Positions 1-8,307 are shown, counted from the first letter of the stretch. The stretch: DNA of 48,756 nt from an uncultured Azospirillum sp. (GCA_900542055.1 UQMA01000010.1:1-48756); one strand, 5' to 3'. Program-made: numbers and translations. Notes: generated by a model from the sequence alone, not told the origin.

Positions 1-1
1 T

Positions 2-1621
2 CCGGCAGCCGATGCCTCTAAAAAGCCTATTGACGTAAAGGCTTTTATTGAAGGTTTGTTTGAAAACGGAAATTATCTTTGCACTTTGCCGGGGGCAAAA
101 CTTCCTGATGGCACAACATTGAATATCAATGACGAAACGCGCCGTCGTTTAGCTTTGTTTTCCGATGGACAGTTTTTAGTTTCTTCCGAACACAAATTCG
201 ATGGTCCGGTACTGAACTTCCAAACCATTGCCGCTAAAAAAGGGTTGGTAATGCAGCCGCCGCGCTACATTACACAAAACGAACTCAATACAATTTACGC
301 TTTGGGCGAACGCAACAAACCGATTTCGGGAGACGATGTCGATTTGGAACGCTTGCAAATGCAGCAAGACTTTGTAAATATTGTAAAACGCGCCTCTTCT
401 ATGAAAGTGTCGGATGTTCACATCGTTGTATCTGATACATGTTCTGAAGTTATATTCCGCACCAATGGTATTATGGTTAAGGAAATGGAATACAGTAAGG
501 ATTGGGGCGAGTTATTTGTGCGCGCTGCATTCGCTTCCGCCGATATTTCCGATTCAAACTATGCACAAAATGAATTTCAGGGCGCTCAGAAATTGGGAGC
601 AACGCCTTTGCGCGGTTCTAAAGGAAAATTAATGCTTCCGCACAATGTATTGGCGATTCGTTTACAATTTAACCCGATTGCGTTCGGTTCACAATATTTG
701 GTAATGCGTATTTTGTACGCCGATGACAATCCTGATGGAAGCGATGACTTGTCGGCATTAGGCTGCGGTGATTATGAACAGGATTTGTTTTTCCGCTTGC
801 GCTCAGCGCCGGTTGGATTGAACGTTGTGGCAGGTCCTACCGGTTCGGGAAAATCGACCTTGTTGCAGCGTAACATGATTAAGCTGATTAAAGAAAAAAA
901 TAATGAAGTTAACCTTTTAACTGTGGAAGACCCTCCTGAATATCCTATTCCGGGGGCAAGACAAATGCCTGTGACCAACGCTAACACCGAAGAAGAAAAA
1001 GCCGAGCAATTTGGTTTGGCTTTGAACGCCGCATTGCGTTCCGACCCTGACGTGCTGATGGTTGGTGAAACACGTTCTTTGTCTGCGGCAAATCTGGTGT
1101 TTAAAGGTGCTTTGTCAGGGCACTTGGTTTGGACAACGCTGCACGCCAACTCTGCACCTGCCATTGTTACCCGTTTGCGCGATATGGGCGTTCAATCGTA
1201 TATGCTCGGCGATCCTGAATTGCTGAAAGGTTTGGTTTCGCAGCGTCTGTTCCAAAAACTCTGTCCTTATTGCCGTATGCCCGCAAAAGAGCATTTGGAC
1301 AATCCGGCAGTAAAACGCCTGCGGATTGCTTTGGGTGATTTTGGTTTGGAAAACACTTTTATAAAAGGACCGGGGTGCAAATTCTGCAACGGCCGCGGTA
1401 TTAAAGGACGTTTGGGTATTCAAGAAATGATTTTGCCAGACGCAACATTTTTACAATTGATGATCGGCGGCGAAACCCGCAAAGCTATTGACTATTGGAC
1501 CAGCGACCTGAACGGCCGCCCTATGAAAGACGTGGCTTTGGAAAGAATGTTAAAAGGTTTGGTGGGTTTGGATGAAGTTGAACGTTGGTGCGGATTGCTT
1601 GACCAACGTCCGGTATACTAA
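2..1621 (+). CDS. Type IV pilus / type II secretion ATPase (GspE/PilB/R64 PilQ-like), 5'-partial
   Basis: Cytoplasmic hexameric ATPase expected to power pilin polymerisation. The frame is open from base 2 with no stop, so the gene begins before the window; the TTG at 56 is only an internal start-like codon. Walker A GPTGSGKST starts near base 833. The Asp/Walker B region reads DPDVLMVGETR and is followed by the TTLHAN His box. A CPYC...CKFC tetracysteine site, as in GspE/PilB ATPases, lies near 1262-1390. Eighteen bases after its stop comes a GspF-like gene, then pilin-like genes, which fits the R64/IncI type IVb PilQ-PilR-PilS order. The family is clear; whether the system makes a pilus, a pseudopilus or a DNA-uptake machine is not decided by this window. 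Confidence 0.9.
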   Translation, partial: PAADASKKPIDVKAFIEGLFENGNYLCTLPGAKLPDGTTLNINDETRRRLALFSDGQFLVSSEHKFDGPVLNFQTIAAKKGLVMQPPRYITQNELNTIYALGERNKPISGDDVDLERLQMQQDFVNIVKRASSMKVSDVHIVVSDTCSEVIFRTNGIMVKEMEYSKDWGELFVRAAFASADISDSNYAQNEFQGAQKLGATPLRGSKGKLMLPHNVLAIRLQFNPIAFGSQYLVMRILYADDNPDGSDDLSALGCGDYEQDLFFRLRSAPVGLNVVAGPTGSGKSTLLQRNMIKLIKEKNNEVNLLTVEDPPEYPIPGARQMPVTNANTEEEKAEQFGLALNAALRSDPDVLMVGETRSLSAANLVFKGALSGHLVWTTLHANSAPAIVTRLRDMGVQSYMLGDPELLKGLVSQRLFQKLCPYCRMPAKEHLDNPAVKRLRIALGDFGLENTFIKGPGCKFCNGRGIKGRLGIQEMILPDATFLQLMIGGETRKAIDYWTSDLNGRPMKDVALERMLKGLVGLDEVERWCGLLDQRPVY

Positions 1622-1638
1622 AACAAGCGGAGAAAAAA

Positions 1639-2769
1639 ATGGACGAGAACAAGAGAAGACAATCGGCTTCAAATTTGGCAAAAGCAGCTCAGAAGCTCAA
1701 TTCGGTTGAAATTTATTATGCCAAAATGATTTGCAATATGTCTGGCGCGACCAGATTGAAAATCTACCGCAAATTGGCTTCATTGATGTCCAACCGCTTT
1801 TCTTTGATGAACGCTTTGGATATGTTGCACGCCACAATTACAAACGACGGCAAAAATCCGAGCGAACCTATGGCTATTGCTATTGCACAATGGGCAAACG
1901 CCTTGCAAAATGGTCAACCGTTTTCCGAAGCTTTGCGCGGATGGGCTCCCGATCGTGAACGACTGATGTTATCCGTGGGCGATGTTTCTGACTTGGAAAG
2001 CGCTATTAGAAACCTTATCCGCGTTACGGAAGGCACAACCAAAATGCTGCGTCCTATTGTCAGCGCCATCAGCTATCCTGCGTTTTTGTTAATGATGGTT
2101 ACTTTGATTATTTACGGTATCGGTGCCTACATGGTTCCGCCGATGATTGAAGCAGCTCCAAACGTACAATGGACAGGTATTGCAAAAAACTTGGCGGATT
2201 TGTCCGCTTGGATTAGAGTTTATTGGCCGATTGCGTTTTCGATTGTGCCGGCTGTCGGTATTTTAATTTATGCCACTATCGGTATTTGGACCGGACCGAT
2301 CCGCGCTTTTTTTGACAATCTGCCGCCTTGGTCTTTGTATAAAGTGTTTGTCGGTATTACATGGCTGTTGGCAATGTCGGCATTGGTAAAAGGCGGAACG
2401 CCGGTTTCAAACGCTCTGCGTGCTCTGCGTCGTGATTCCACTCGTTATTTGGCTGAACGTATTGATAAAACTTTGGTTTTCATCAATAACGGTGACAACT
2501 TAGGACAAGCTTTATCTAAAACGGGGCTTGGCTTTCCTGATCCGGAAATTATCGGCGACTTGAAAATTTATTCCGAAATGGATAACTTTGAAGAAGCGCT
2601 TGAAAAACTGGCTAATGATTGGCTTGATGATTCCGCTTATATGATTGAACAAAAAGCCGGAATTTTGAACATGGTTGCCTTGCTTGCCGTTTCAGGCGTT
2701 ATCGCATGGGCGGTTATGGGTACTTTCGTCATGCAAGACCAAATCACCAGCGCAATGGGAGTGGGCTAA
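1639..2769 (+). CDS. GspF/PilC/PilR-like inner-membrane platform protein
   Basis: 376 residues, ATG preceded by a GGAG ribosome-binding site. Membrane segments lie roughly at residues 135-170 (PIVSAISYPAFLLMMVTLI), 195-220 (IAFSIVPAVGILIYATIGIW) and 345-370 (NMVALLAVSGVIAWAVMG), separating two cytoplasmic helical T2SSF-like halves. Platform proteins of this family sit under the growing pilus and couple the ATPase to pilin extraction from the membrane. It is directly downstream of the ATPase and one base upstream of a pilin-like gene, so all three are probably one transcript. Length is close to R64 PilR and GspF proteins. The function is inferred from family features and context. Confidence 0.85.
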   Translation: MDENKRRQSASNLAKAAQKLNSVEIYYAKMICNMSGATRLKIYRKLASLMSNRFSLMNALDMLHATITNDGKNPSEPMAIAIAQWANALQNGQPFSEALRGWAPDRERLMLSVGDVSDLESAIRNLIRVTEGTTKMLRPIVSAISYPAFLLMMVTLIIYGIGAYMVPPMIEAAPNVQWTGIAKNLADLSAWIRVYWPIAFSIVPAVGILIYATIGIWTGPIRAFFDNLPPWSLYKVFVGITWLLAMSALVKGGTPVSNALRALRRDSTRYLAERIDKTLVFINNGDNLGQALSKTGLGFPDPEIIGDLKIYSEMDNFEEALEKLANDWLDDSAYMIEQKAGILNMVALLAVSGVIAWAVMGTFVMQDQITSAMGVG

Positions 2770-2770
2770 A

Positions 2771-3328
2771 ATGCTTAACAAACTGAAAGCTTTTGCTCCA
2801 CAGTTAAAAATTGCGGCAGCGATTGTTGTTTTGCTGACATTGTCATTTGCCTGCTTTATGAAAGCCGGCGGCATGCGTTCAAGCAGCAAAGCCGCGCGTG
2901 AAGTTGCTCTTATTGCTCAAGGCGTTCACCAACTTTATGCACATAAAAACAGTTATTGGATGCTTAGTTCCGACAGCCTGAAAAGTAATAATATTTTAAT
3001 AAATTTCCGTTATAAGAACGGTCAACTGAGAAACGCTTTAGGTAAGCCTGTTTTGGTCGGAAAAGGTGAAAACGGCGATATTGTTATGCCTGGTGATAGA
3101 AGCTTTGATATTGTCTACACCGACTTAACAACAAAAGAATGCCTAGATACAGCGGCTTATCAGTATGAACAACATGAAATTTTAGGTCTTTTGCAAATTA
3201 CAATCATCGGCAAAGAGAAAAGCCAAACTTTTGATTGGGGAGCAAAAACCTATAAATTGCCGGTTTCTCGGCATGAAGCTGAAAATTTTTGTTCCGATGG
3301 TTCAAAAGTGGTTTGGACATTTGAATAA
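2771..3328 (+). CDS. Single-pass pilin-like accessory protein
   Basis: 185 residues from the ATG at 2771, one base after the platform gene; an open frame reaches further upstream, but this start follows the upstream stop and begins the membrane anchor. One hydrophobic segment (residues about 11-30, IAAAIVVLLTLSFACF) is followed by a helical stretch and a globular part. The C-terminal half matches the two pilin-like proteins downstream: a YTDLTTKEC block and a final HEAENFC...VVW block, with the Cys pair placed as in type IVb pilin D-regions. It lacks a Gly before the hydrophobic segment, so prepilin peptidase processing is not evident. It may be a minor pilin or an unprocessed anchor; the role is inferred. 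Confidence 0.7.
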   Translation: MLNKLKAFAPQLKIAAAIVVLLTLSFACFMKAGGMRSSSKAAREVALIAQGVHQLYAHKNSYWMLSSDSLKSNNILINFRYKNGQLRNALGKPVLVGKGENGDIVMPGDRSFDIVYTDLTTKECLDTAAYQYEQHEILGLLQITIIGKEKSQTFDWGAKTYKLPVSRHEAENFCSDGSKVVWTFE

Positions 3329-3360
3329 GCGAGCAAAAAACAGCTTGTAAATAAAAAAGC

Positions 3361-3389
3361 TTGTAGTTGTTACAAAACTGTAATATAAT
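3361..3389 (+). promoter_or_regulatory. Sigma70-type promoter of the major pilin gene
   Basis: TTGTAG at 3361-3366, 17-base spacer, perfect TATAAT at 3384-3389. It sits 34 bases upstream of the pilin ATG and indicates separate strong transcription of the pilin from the ATPase operon. The heptamer GCTTGTA overlaps the -35 and recurs nearby. Confidence 0.7.
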
Positions 3390-3422
3390 ACAAGCCGGAA
3401 TGTGATTATTGAGGAGAAAAAA

Positions 3423-4025
3423 ATGAAAAATTTTAAAAGCGAACAGTCTGGACGTTCCATGGTCGAAATGCTCGGCGTGTTGGCCATCATCGGCGTTTTG
3501 TCTGTTGGTGGTATTGCCGGTTATTCAAAAGCTATGGCTAAGTTCAAATTGACCAAAGCTATGGATCAGGTTTCTACGACCGTTACCAACATTCGTACTT
3601 TGTATTCTGGTCAGCCTAACTATGATGGTTTGACCACAACAACAGCTATTCGTATGGGCGCTGTCGGAGCAGAAATGTTGAACGGTGTTGCTAATACAAC
3701 CGCAACAGCCGCATACAATGCTTTCAATGGTCGTGTATTTATTGCTGCTGCTACCGGTGGTCAAAGCTTTATCGTTGCTTTTGCCGGTTTAGGTAAAGAA
3801 GCTTGCGTTTCTTTAGGTACTGCTGACTGGGGTTCTGGTTCTGGTTCTGGTTTGATTTCTGTCGGTGTTGCCGGCACATCACCAACAGCTGACGTATCAA
3901 CCATGATTTCAGGTACCGGTGTTGGTACAACAGCAAGTGCAACTTTGCCGTTGAAACTGTCTACAGCTGCTACACAATGCAGCGGTACAGGCGATGTTAA
4001 CGCTGTTTATTGGAACTACTACTAA
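3423..4025 (+). CDS. Type IVb-like major prepilin
   Basis: 200 residues; the ATG at 3423 is preferred because GAGGAG lies just upstream. A short leader ends in Gly (KSEQSG) before RSMVEMLGVLAIIGVLSVGG, giving the canonical prepilin-peptidase site with Glu at mature position 5. The hydrophobic N-terminal helix is followed by an alpha/beta head rich in Ala, Gly, Ser and Thr. Two Cys (in GKEACVSLG and ATQCSG) probably form the D-region disulfide. It has its own strong promoter and terminator, as expected for a highly expressed structural subunit. Closest known type: R64 PilS and other type IVb pilins. The family is certain at the N-terminus; major-subunit status is inferred. Confidence 0.9.
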   Translation: MKNFKSEQSGRSMVEMLGVLAIIGVLSVGGIAGYSKAMAKFKLTKAMDQVSTTVTNIRTLYSGQPNYDGLTTTTAIRMGAVGAEMLNGVANTTATAAYNAFNGRVFIAAATGGQSFIVAFAGLGKEACVSLGTADWGSGSGSGLISVGVAGTSPTADVSTMISGTGVGTTASATLPLKLSTAATQCSGTGDVNAVYWNYY

Positions 4026-4049
4026 TCTGTTAAAAGATTTAGTTTAGTC

Positions 4050-4089
4050 AAAAAGCTCAGAAAATTTATTTCTGAGCTTTTATTTTTTT
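4050..4089 (+). terminator. Rho-independent terminator of the pilin gene
   Basis: Inverted repeat AAAAGCTCAGAAA / TTTCTGAGCTTTT with a short AT loop, followed by a T-rich tract. It lies 25 bases after the pilin stop. Confidence 0.85.
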
Positions 4090-4125
4090 GTTTATAAAGC
4101 ACTCTTCATTATAAATAACTAATAA

Positions 4126-4154
4126 TTGTTTTTATCCGTTATTTATATTAAGAT
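4126..4154 (+). promoter_or_regulatory. Possible promoter of the third pilin-like gene
   Basis: TTGTTT, 17-base spacer, TAAGAT, about 44 bases before the ATG at 4198. Both boxes are imperfect in a very AT-rich stretch, so this is tentative. A promoter is expected because the pilin terminator separates the two genes. Confidence 0.3.
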
Positions 4155-4197
4155 ATTTTAAATATATTGAAATTAGTATGTTTTTTGGAGAGTTGCA

Positions 4198-4776
4198 ATG
4201 AAAATAAAAACAAACCAGCAAGGGCAAACGCTGAAAGGCATATTAGTTTTGTTCGCATGTATCGCCATTATCGGCGTTGCAAGCATTAATGTGTATTTTC
4301 GGCTGATGGAAAGAGCAAAGGTTGTTAATTTAATAAACCAGACAGCCATAATTATTAACAGCACCTATGCCTTTTATAAAGGACATCCGCCTTATGACGG
4401 ATTAAACAACAGTATTGCTGTTTTGCAAAAGCTTGTTCCTGCCGATATGATTGACGGAAAAGAAAAAATAAAACACGCTTTCAAAGGCGAGGTCATTCTC
4501 CGAGCACTTAATTCTCAACAAGGTTTTACTCTGATCTATCGCAATCTTCCCACCACTGCGTGCCGTATGCTCGCTGAAACAAACTGGGGAAACGAAGATT
4601 CCGGTTTGAAATATTTGTTTGCCTCTCCGACAAAACATAAAATTCCAAAAAATTTTCCTAAAAAACTTTTAGACAATGAATATCATATATCACAGCTTCC
4701 ACTATCACATGAAGAAGCTGTTTCTGCTTGCAAATGCAAAAGAAACGATTGTTCAATAACATTTATTTATCAATAA
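4198..4776 (+). CDS. Minor pilin-like protein without Glu5
   Basis: 192 residues, ATG preceded by GGAGAG. The leader KTNQQG ends in Gly before QTLKGILVLFACIAIIGVAS, resembling a prepilin site, but mature position 5 is Gly instead of Glu. The head shares landmarks with the major pilin: YDGLNN against YDGLTT, and LPTTACRMLAETNWG against LGKEACVSLGTADWG. The C-terminus carries a Cys cluster (ACKCKRNDC) where the pilin has one Cys. It follows the pilin terminator and probably has its own promoter. Loss of Glu5 argues for a minor, tip or regulatory subunit. It overlaps the convergent DUF1349-like gene by 7 bases. Confidence 0.75.
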   Translation: MKIKTNQQGQTLKGILVLFACIAIIGVASINVYFRLMERAKVVNLINQTAIIINSTYAFYKGHPPYDGLNNSIAVLQKLVPADMIDGKEKIKHAFKGEVILRALNSQQGFTLIYRNLPTTACRMLAETNWGNEDSGLKYLFASPTKHKIPKNFPKKLLDNEYHISQLPLSHEEAVSACKCKRNDCSITFIYQ

Positions 4777-5339
4777 GCTTTAACTGAAATATCTTTTAAC
4801 ACAGCAGCAAAATTCTGAGTTGAAGGATTGCAGATATAAGCGCCAGCTGCTAATTTTGAATCTGCGGCTAAAAAACAAAAGCGGCGGACAAAAATAAAAT
4901 GTGTTCCGTCAAGTGAATAAAAAAGATTCAAATAACCATCATCAACGCAAAGCTGAAAAGTTATTTCTTCACATTTTACGTTCAAGAACTGAACCGCCGT
5001 ATCAATATAGCCATTCTGAATAACAGAAGAAGATAAAAATAAATTTTCATTTTTATCTTTAATTAAAGCCAATTTACACAAATTTTGCGCGTCAATCCGC
5101 CCCATCAGCCCGTATTGCGCCCCTTCTGGTTGATCGGACGCTATTTTCCACACAACCTTAAAAACAAAATTTCCTTCTTGTTTGGCATAAAAAAAATGCC
5201 CGTTGTCTTTTGCTATGTTGCTGCGCTTATCTTGAAAAAAATCTGTTTGTAAAGCGGCTTTGACAACCAATGAACCGGAAGCAAAATTAAACTCCGGTTC
5301 ATTAAGCCAATCAAAGTCTTTAATAGTTTCAAGGTGCAT
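4770..5339 (-). CDS. DUF1349-like concanavalin A-fold protein
   Basis: 189 residues from the ATG at 5339; a TTG six bases... two codons' distance upstream is not needed. The start overlaps the J-protein stop in the arrangement TGATG, implying translational coupling. The N-terminal FDWLNEPEFNF, the central ARG-type beta pattern (GLMGRIDAQNLCKLALI) and the final AAVLKDISVKAY resemble DUF1349 (regulation-of-enolase-like, jelly-roll) proteins of about 190-200 residues. There is no signal peptide, so it is probably cytoplasmic. The ligand is unknown, though the fold often binds carbohydrate. I recognise the family from memory of its pattern, so confidence is moderate. Confidence 0.65.
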   Translation of the reverse strand: MHLETIKDFDWLNEPEFNFASGSLVVKAALQTDFFQDKRSNIAKDNGHFFYAKQEGNFVFKVVWKIASDQPEGAQYGLMGRIDAQNLCKLALIKDKNENLFLSSSVIQNGYIDTAVQFLNVKCEEITFQLCVDDGYLNLFYSLDGTHFIFVRRFCFLAADSKLAAGAYICNPSTQNFAAVLKDISVKAY

Positions 5340-6274
5340 CAAAAGCTCCGAACATTTTCATCGGGCATTTTTTCTAAAACTTTTTCAAGTTCGGAATTTT
5401 TTTGATGAGGAGCGATAATTTTCAAGATTATGATTTCATCGCCGACACCTTTAAAATTATTCAAACCTTTGCCTTTCAAACGCAGTTTTTCGCCGCTGCT
5501 GGCATAAGGCGGAATTTTTACGGCAACTTGTCCGTCAATAGTCGGCACAATAATCTTTGCGCCCAAAATTGCTTCTTTTACCGTGATAGGCAATTCCATA
5601 ATAACATTTTGTCCTTCTAGGCTGAAATAGGGATGTTTTTCGACATTCAGGGTAATAAGAACATCGCCGTTTTCTCCCCCCATATAGCCGACTTTGCCCA
5701 AACCTTTTAAGCGCAAAGTCTGTCCATCGACTGTTCCTGCCGGAATTTTAACATTAATGTTTTTTCCGCCGAGATTGACTTGCTGTTCCGAACCTCTGAC
5801 CGCCGACAGAAAATCTATTTTCATCGTATAGGCAATATCTTCGCCTTTCCGTGCGCGTGAACGCCCGCGTCCAGCAGCATTGCCGCCGAAAGCAGAAAAA
5901 ATGTCATCGCCGAAAATAGAAGAAAAGTCAAAATCTCCGCCCTTTCCGCCGGCAGAAGAAGTATAATAAAAGCCATTGGCACCGCCAAACGGATTGCCGC
6001 CGCCTTGATTGCTGCCGCCCTGCCCGAAACCGGCTCCGAAACCTGTTGGCTTGCCCTCGGAATCAATTTCGTTATTATCGTATTTTGTTCGTTTGGCTTC
6101 ATCGCCTAAAATATCATAAGCTGCCGAAATTTCCTTAAATTTTTCGGCAGCCGCGGGATTGTCTTTATTGACATCCGGATGATATTTGCGAGCCAGCTTG
6201 TGATAAGCTGATTTAATCGTAGCTTTATCTGCTGTTTTGCTGACCCCTAAAATTGCATATAAATCTTTTCCCAT
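5339..6274 (-). CDS. CbpA-type J-domain co-chaperone
   Basis: 311 residues. The J domain occupies residues 1-70 with the essential HPD motif (KYHPDVNKD). A Gly/Phe-rich linker follows at about 75-135 (GFGAGFGQGG, NPFGGANG). The C-terminal substrate-binding domains contain VKIPAGTVDGQTLRLKGLG and VKIPPYASSGEKLRLKGKG. There is no CxxCxGxG zinc region, so this is a class B (CbpA/DnaJ2) protein and not canonical DnaJ. J-proteins stimulate DnaK ATP hydrolysis and deliver clients. It is not beside dnaK, which lies at 43978, and is instead coupled to a DUF1349-like gene. Confidence 0.9.
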   Translation of the reverse strand: MGKDLYAILGVSKTADKATIKSAYHKLARKYHPDVNKDNPAAAEKFKEISAAYDILGDEAKRTKYDNNEIDSEGKPTGFGAGFGQGGSNQGGGNPFGGANGFYYTSSAGGKGGDFDFSSIFGDDIFSAFGGNAAGRGRSRARKGEDIAYTMKIDFLSAVRGSEQQVNLGGKNINVKIPAGTVDGQTLRLKGLGKVGYMGGENGDVLITLNVEKHPYFSLEGQNVIMELPITVKEAILGAKIIVPTIDGQVAVKIPPYASSGEKLRLKGKGLNNFKGVGDEIIILKIIAPHQKNSELEKVLEKMPDENVRSF

Positions 6275-6334
6275 TTGATACTCTTAAAAATCAAAAACCT
6301 TTTCTGGTATCTATATAGGGTTTATTTTTACCGA

Positions 6335-6835
6335 TTACAAGCGAACGCAGTCAAAGGTAACGCGGCGATAGTAACCATGGTAAAGATTTATTTTGCGCAA
6401 AATAGCCGTACGATTGCCGTGTTCACTGCAATAATGCGCAGCCAAAGGCATTAATTCGTCAACACGGATATCTCTATATTCATAAGTGATAAAATTATCA
6501 CTGCTGCCTTTCACGGCTACGCGACGTGAAAAAGATTGATAATCCGATTCATTGACTTTAACATCTTTGCTAACGGCAGGAGCTTTAATAACGGCGCTTT
6601 CGCTCAGGCAGCTGCTGTCTTGTTCAACAACATAATATCTGATTTGATCTTCTTTAACGGTAACCGGAGTTTGAACCACTGCCGGCTGCTGTTCAACAAC
6701 GACAGCTTCTTTTGCTGTTTGATTGCAGTCCATAGCCCAAAATTTGTGACAACCGTCTTTACCGCAGGTTGTGCAGGTTTGACAACCGCTCAAAAAGGCA
6801 CTTACGCCCAGAATAAACAAATTTATTTTTTTCAT
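6335..6835 (-). CDS. Cys-rich outer-membrane-type lipoprotein, unknown function
   Basis: 166 residues, ATG with an AGGGTG site upstream. The signal peptide ends in a lipobox: FLSGC, Cys at about residue 18. The mature N-terminus has a dense Cys cluster (CQTCTTCGKDGC, then MDCN), followed by a Val/Gln/Pro-rich linker of about 40 residues. The C-terminal domain holds NFITYEYRDIRVDELMPLAA and RRVTFDC, with paired Cys. I do not recognise the family. The lipobox is clear; retention in the inner or outer membrane is not determined, although Gln at +2 does not fit the Asp avoidance signal. Confidence 0.7.
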   Translation of the reverse strand: MKKINLFILGVSAFLSGCQTCTTCGKDGCHKFWAMDCNQTAKEAVVVEQQPAVVQTPVTVKEDQIRYYVVEQDSSCLSESAVIKAPAVSKDVKVNESDYQSFSRRVAVKGSSDNFITYEYRDIRVDELMPLAAHYCSEHGNRTAILRKINLYHGYYRRVTFDCVRL

Positions 6836-6852
6836 TTTTTCACCCTTTATAA

Positions 6853-6873
6853 ATTATCTTGACGAAAGATAAT
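6853..6873. repeat. 8-bp perfect inverted repeat between two small exported-protein genes
   Basis: ATTATCTT-GACGA-AAGATAAT, perfectly symmetric arms with a 5-base spacer, lying 18 bases upstream of the lipoprotein start. There is no T-tract on the minus-strand 3' side, so an operator seems more likely than a terminator. Confidence 0.5.
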
Positions 6874-6898
6874 ACTTTTTGACAAAAATGCAACTTTT

Positions 6899-7201
6899 TT
6901 AGTCAAGTAAATCATAAATTTCTTTTCCTGCCCGCTCTAATATTTGTAAAACCTTGCGATTTTTCGAATCTTTGTTGCGGCTATTATCCAATTTATTAAG
7001 CATTTTTTGCAGTTTTTCATTAAATCTGGTATTTTCACGCAATTTTTCAACCTGCCGCAAATTTTCTTCATCATTTATTTTAACATTTGCAACGGCTTTT
7101 ACAACCGCCAGATATTGAGCTTCTTTACTAGCGCTATACTGAGCGTTTACATCGCCAGCGGCAAGCATAGCCGCAGCCATTATAACCGGTAATATTTTCA
7201 T
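6899..7201 (-). CDS. Small exported helical protein
   Basis: 100 residues; ATG preceded by a strong GAGGGG site. The N-terminal MKILPVIMAAAMLAAGDVNA looks like a Sec signal peptide cleaved after ANA-type residues (VNA|Q). The mature part of about 80 residues is charged and helical, rich in Lys, Asn and Glu (KLRENTRFNEKLQKMLNKL). There are no cysteines or recognised domain. It lies 63 bases upstream of the lipoprotein gene on the same strand and may share a transcript. A periplasmic location is inferred; function unknown. Confidence 0.6.
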   Translation of the reverse strand: MKILPVIMAAAMLAAGDVNAQYSASKEAQYLAVVKAVANVKINDEENLRQVEKLRENTRFNEKLQKMLNKLDNSRNKDSKNRKVLQILERAGKEIYDLLD

Positions 7202-7297
7202 TTTTTCCCCTCGCTTAAAATTAATGATTGAGTTTGCTTACACCTTTAATATAATACATAAAAATATTTTGACCATTTTTTTATTGAGGTTATGGAT

Positions 7298-8281
7298 ATG
7301 AAAAAAACAATTTGGGCTTTGTTTGACAACCGCATGGGAAGTATTGGACAGGCAAAAGGCATTTTGCAGGAACTTGCCGATGATTTTGAAATTGTCGAAA
7401 AAAAAATAGTTTACACAAAACTGGCAGCGCTTCCCAACCAACTGCGAGGCAGACATTTTTTAATCGGAGTTGACACAAAAGCTTCCGATAATTTAAAAAC
7501 AAAAGACTATCCTGATATTGTGCTGTCCATCAGCCGAAGAACAGCTCCTATAGCTCTTTGGCTCAAACGACGTTCAAAAGGCAAAACTAAAATCGTTCAG
7601 CTTATGCTCCCCGGAACATACGGTCTTAAAGATATGGATTTGGTAGTTGTTTCGGAACATGACCGCAACAAGGCTCAAGGAGATAATATTTTTTACATCA
7701 CAGGCTGCCCTCACCGCGTAACACCGGTAACTTTAGATGAAGCACGTAAAAAATGGGAACCCGTTTTTTCAAATCTTCCGCGTCCGTTCACTGTCGTTTT
7801 GGTCGGCGGCGCCATAAAAGGAAAACCTTTCAGTGATGAAAATGCAACTCTTTTAGCTGAAAGCATAGCTAAAGTCCAACAACAGTTTTCCGGTTCGATT
7901 TTGATTACATCATCACGGAGAACAGGAAAAAGCGCCGAGGATATCATTATGAGCAAAATAAAAGATATTCCGGCATATACTTACCTTTGGGGAGAAAAAA
8001 AAGAAAACCCGATTATGGGATTTTACGCCTGTGCCGATCAAATTATTGTAACCGGAGATTCTGTTTCAATGGCCTGCGAAGCTTGCGGCACAAACAAGCC
8101 AGTTTTCATTTTCAGCGGAAAAAATTGGCTGACAGCAAAACATTTGCGCTTTGTCAAATCATTGATTGACGGTAAATACGCGGCTGATATTGACGACAAA
8201 AACATAGCTGATTTCAAGCCGATAAAAGCTTTAAATCCATCGATTGAAACAGCAGAGAAAATCAAGAAGCTTATCAAATAA
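7298..8281 (+). CDS. Elm1-family (mitochondrial-fission ELM1-like) protein
   Basis: 327 residues. The ATG at 7298 is preferred to the one at 7292 because GAGG at 7286-7289 is eight bases before it but only two before the other. The N-terminal WALFDNRMGSIGQAKGI, the central QLMLPGTYGLKDMDLVVV and VVLVGGAIKGKPFSDENA, and the late ITGDSVSMACEACGTNKPV match the alphaproteobacterial family related to plant ELM1 (DUF1022), which has a GT-B-like fold. The bacterial role is not established; an envelope glycan activity is plausible from the fold. The gene is monocistronic by spacing. Confidence 0.75.
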   Translation: MKKTIWALFDNRMGSIGQAKGILQELADDFEIVEKKIVYTKLAALPNQLRGRHFLIGVDTKASDNLKTKDYPDIVLSISRRTAPIALWLKRRSKGKTKIVQLMLPGTYGLKDMDLVVVSEHDRNKAQGDNIFYITGCPHRVTPVTLDEARKKWEPVFSNLPRPFTVVLVGGAIKGKPFSDENATLLAESIAKVQQQFSGSILITSSRRTGKSAEDIIMSKIKDIPAYTYLWGEKKENPIMGFYACADQIIVTGDSVSMACEACGTNKPVFIFSGKNWLTAKHLRFVKSLIDGKYAADIDDKNIADFKPIKALNPSIETAEKIKKLIK

Positions 8282-8307
8282 TTTTAACAGCGTATTACCG
8301 GACGATT

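Noticed and set aside
3340..3395. Hairpin from GCTTGTA/TACAAGC as a terminator of the preceding gene
   Set aside because: The arms are far apart, flank a strong promoter and have no T-tract; an operator fits better.
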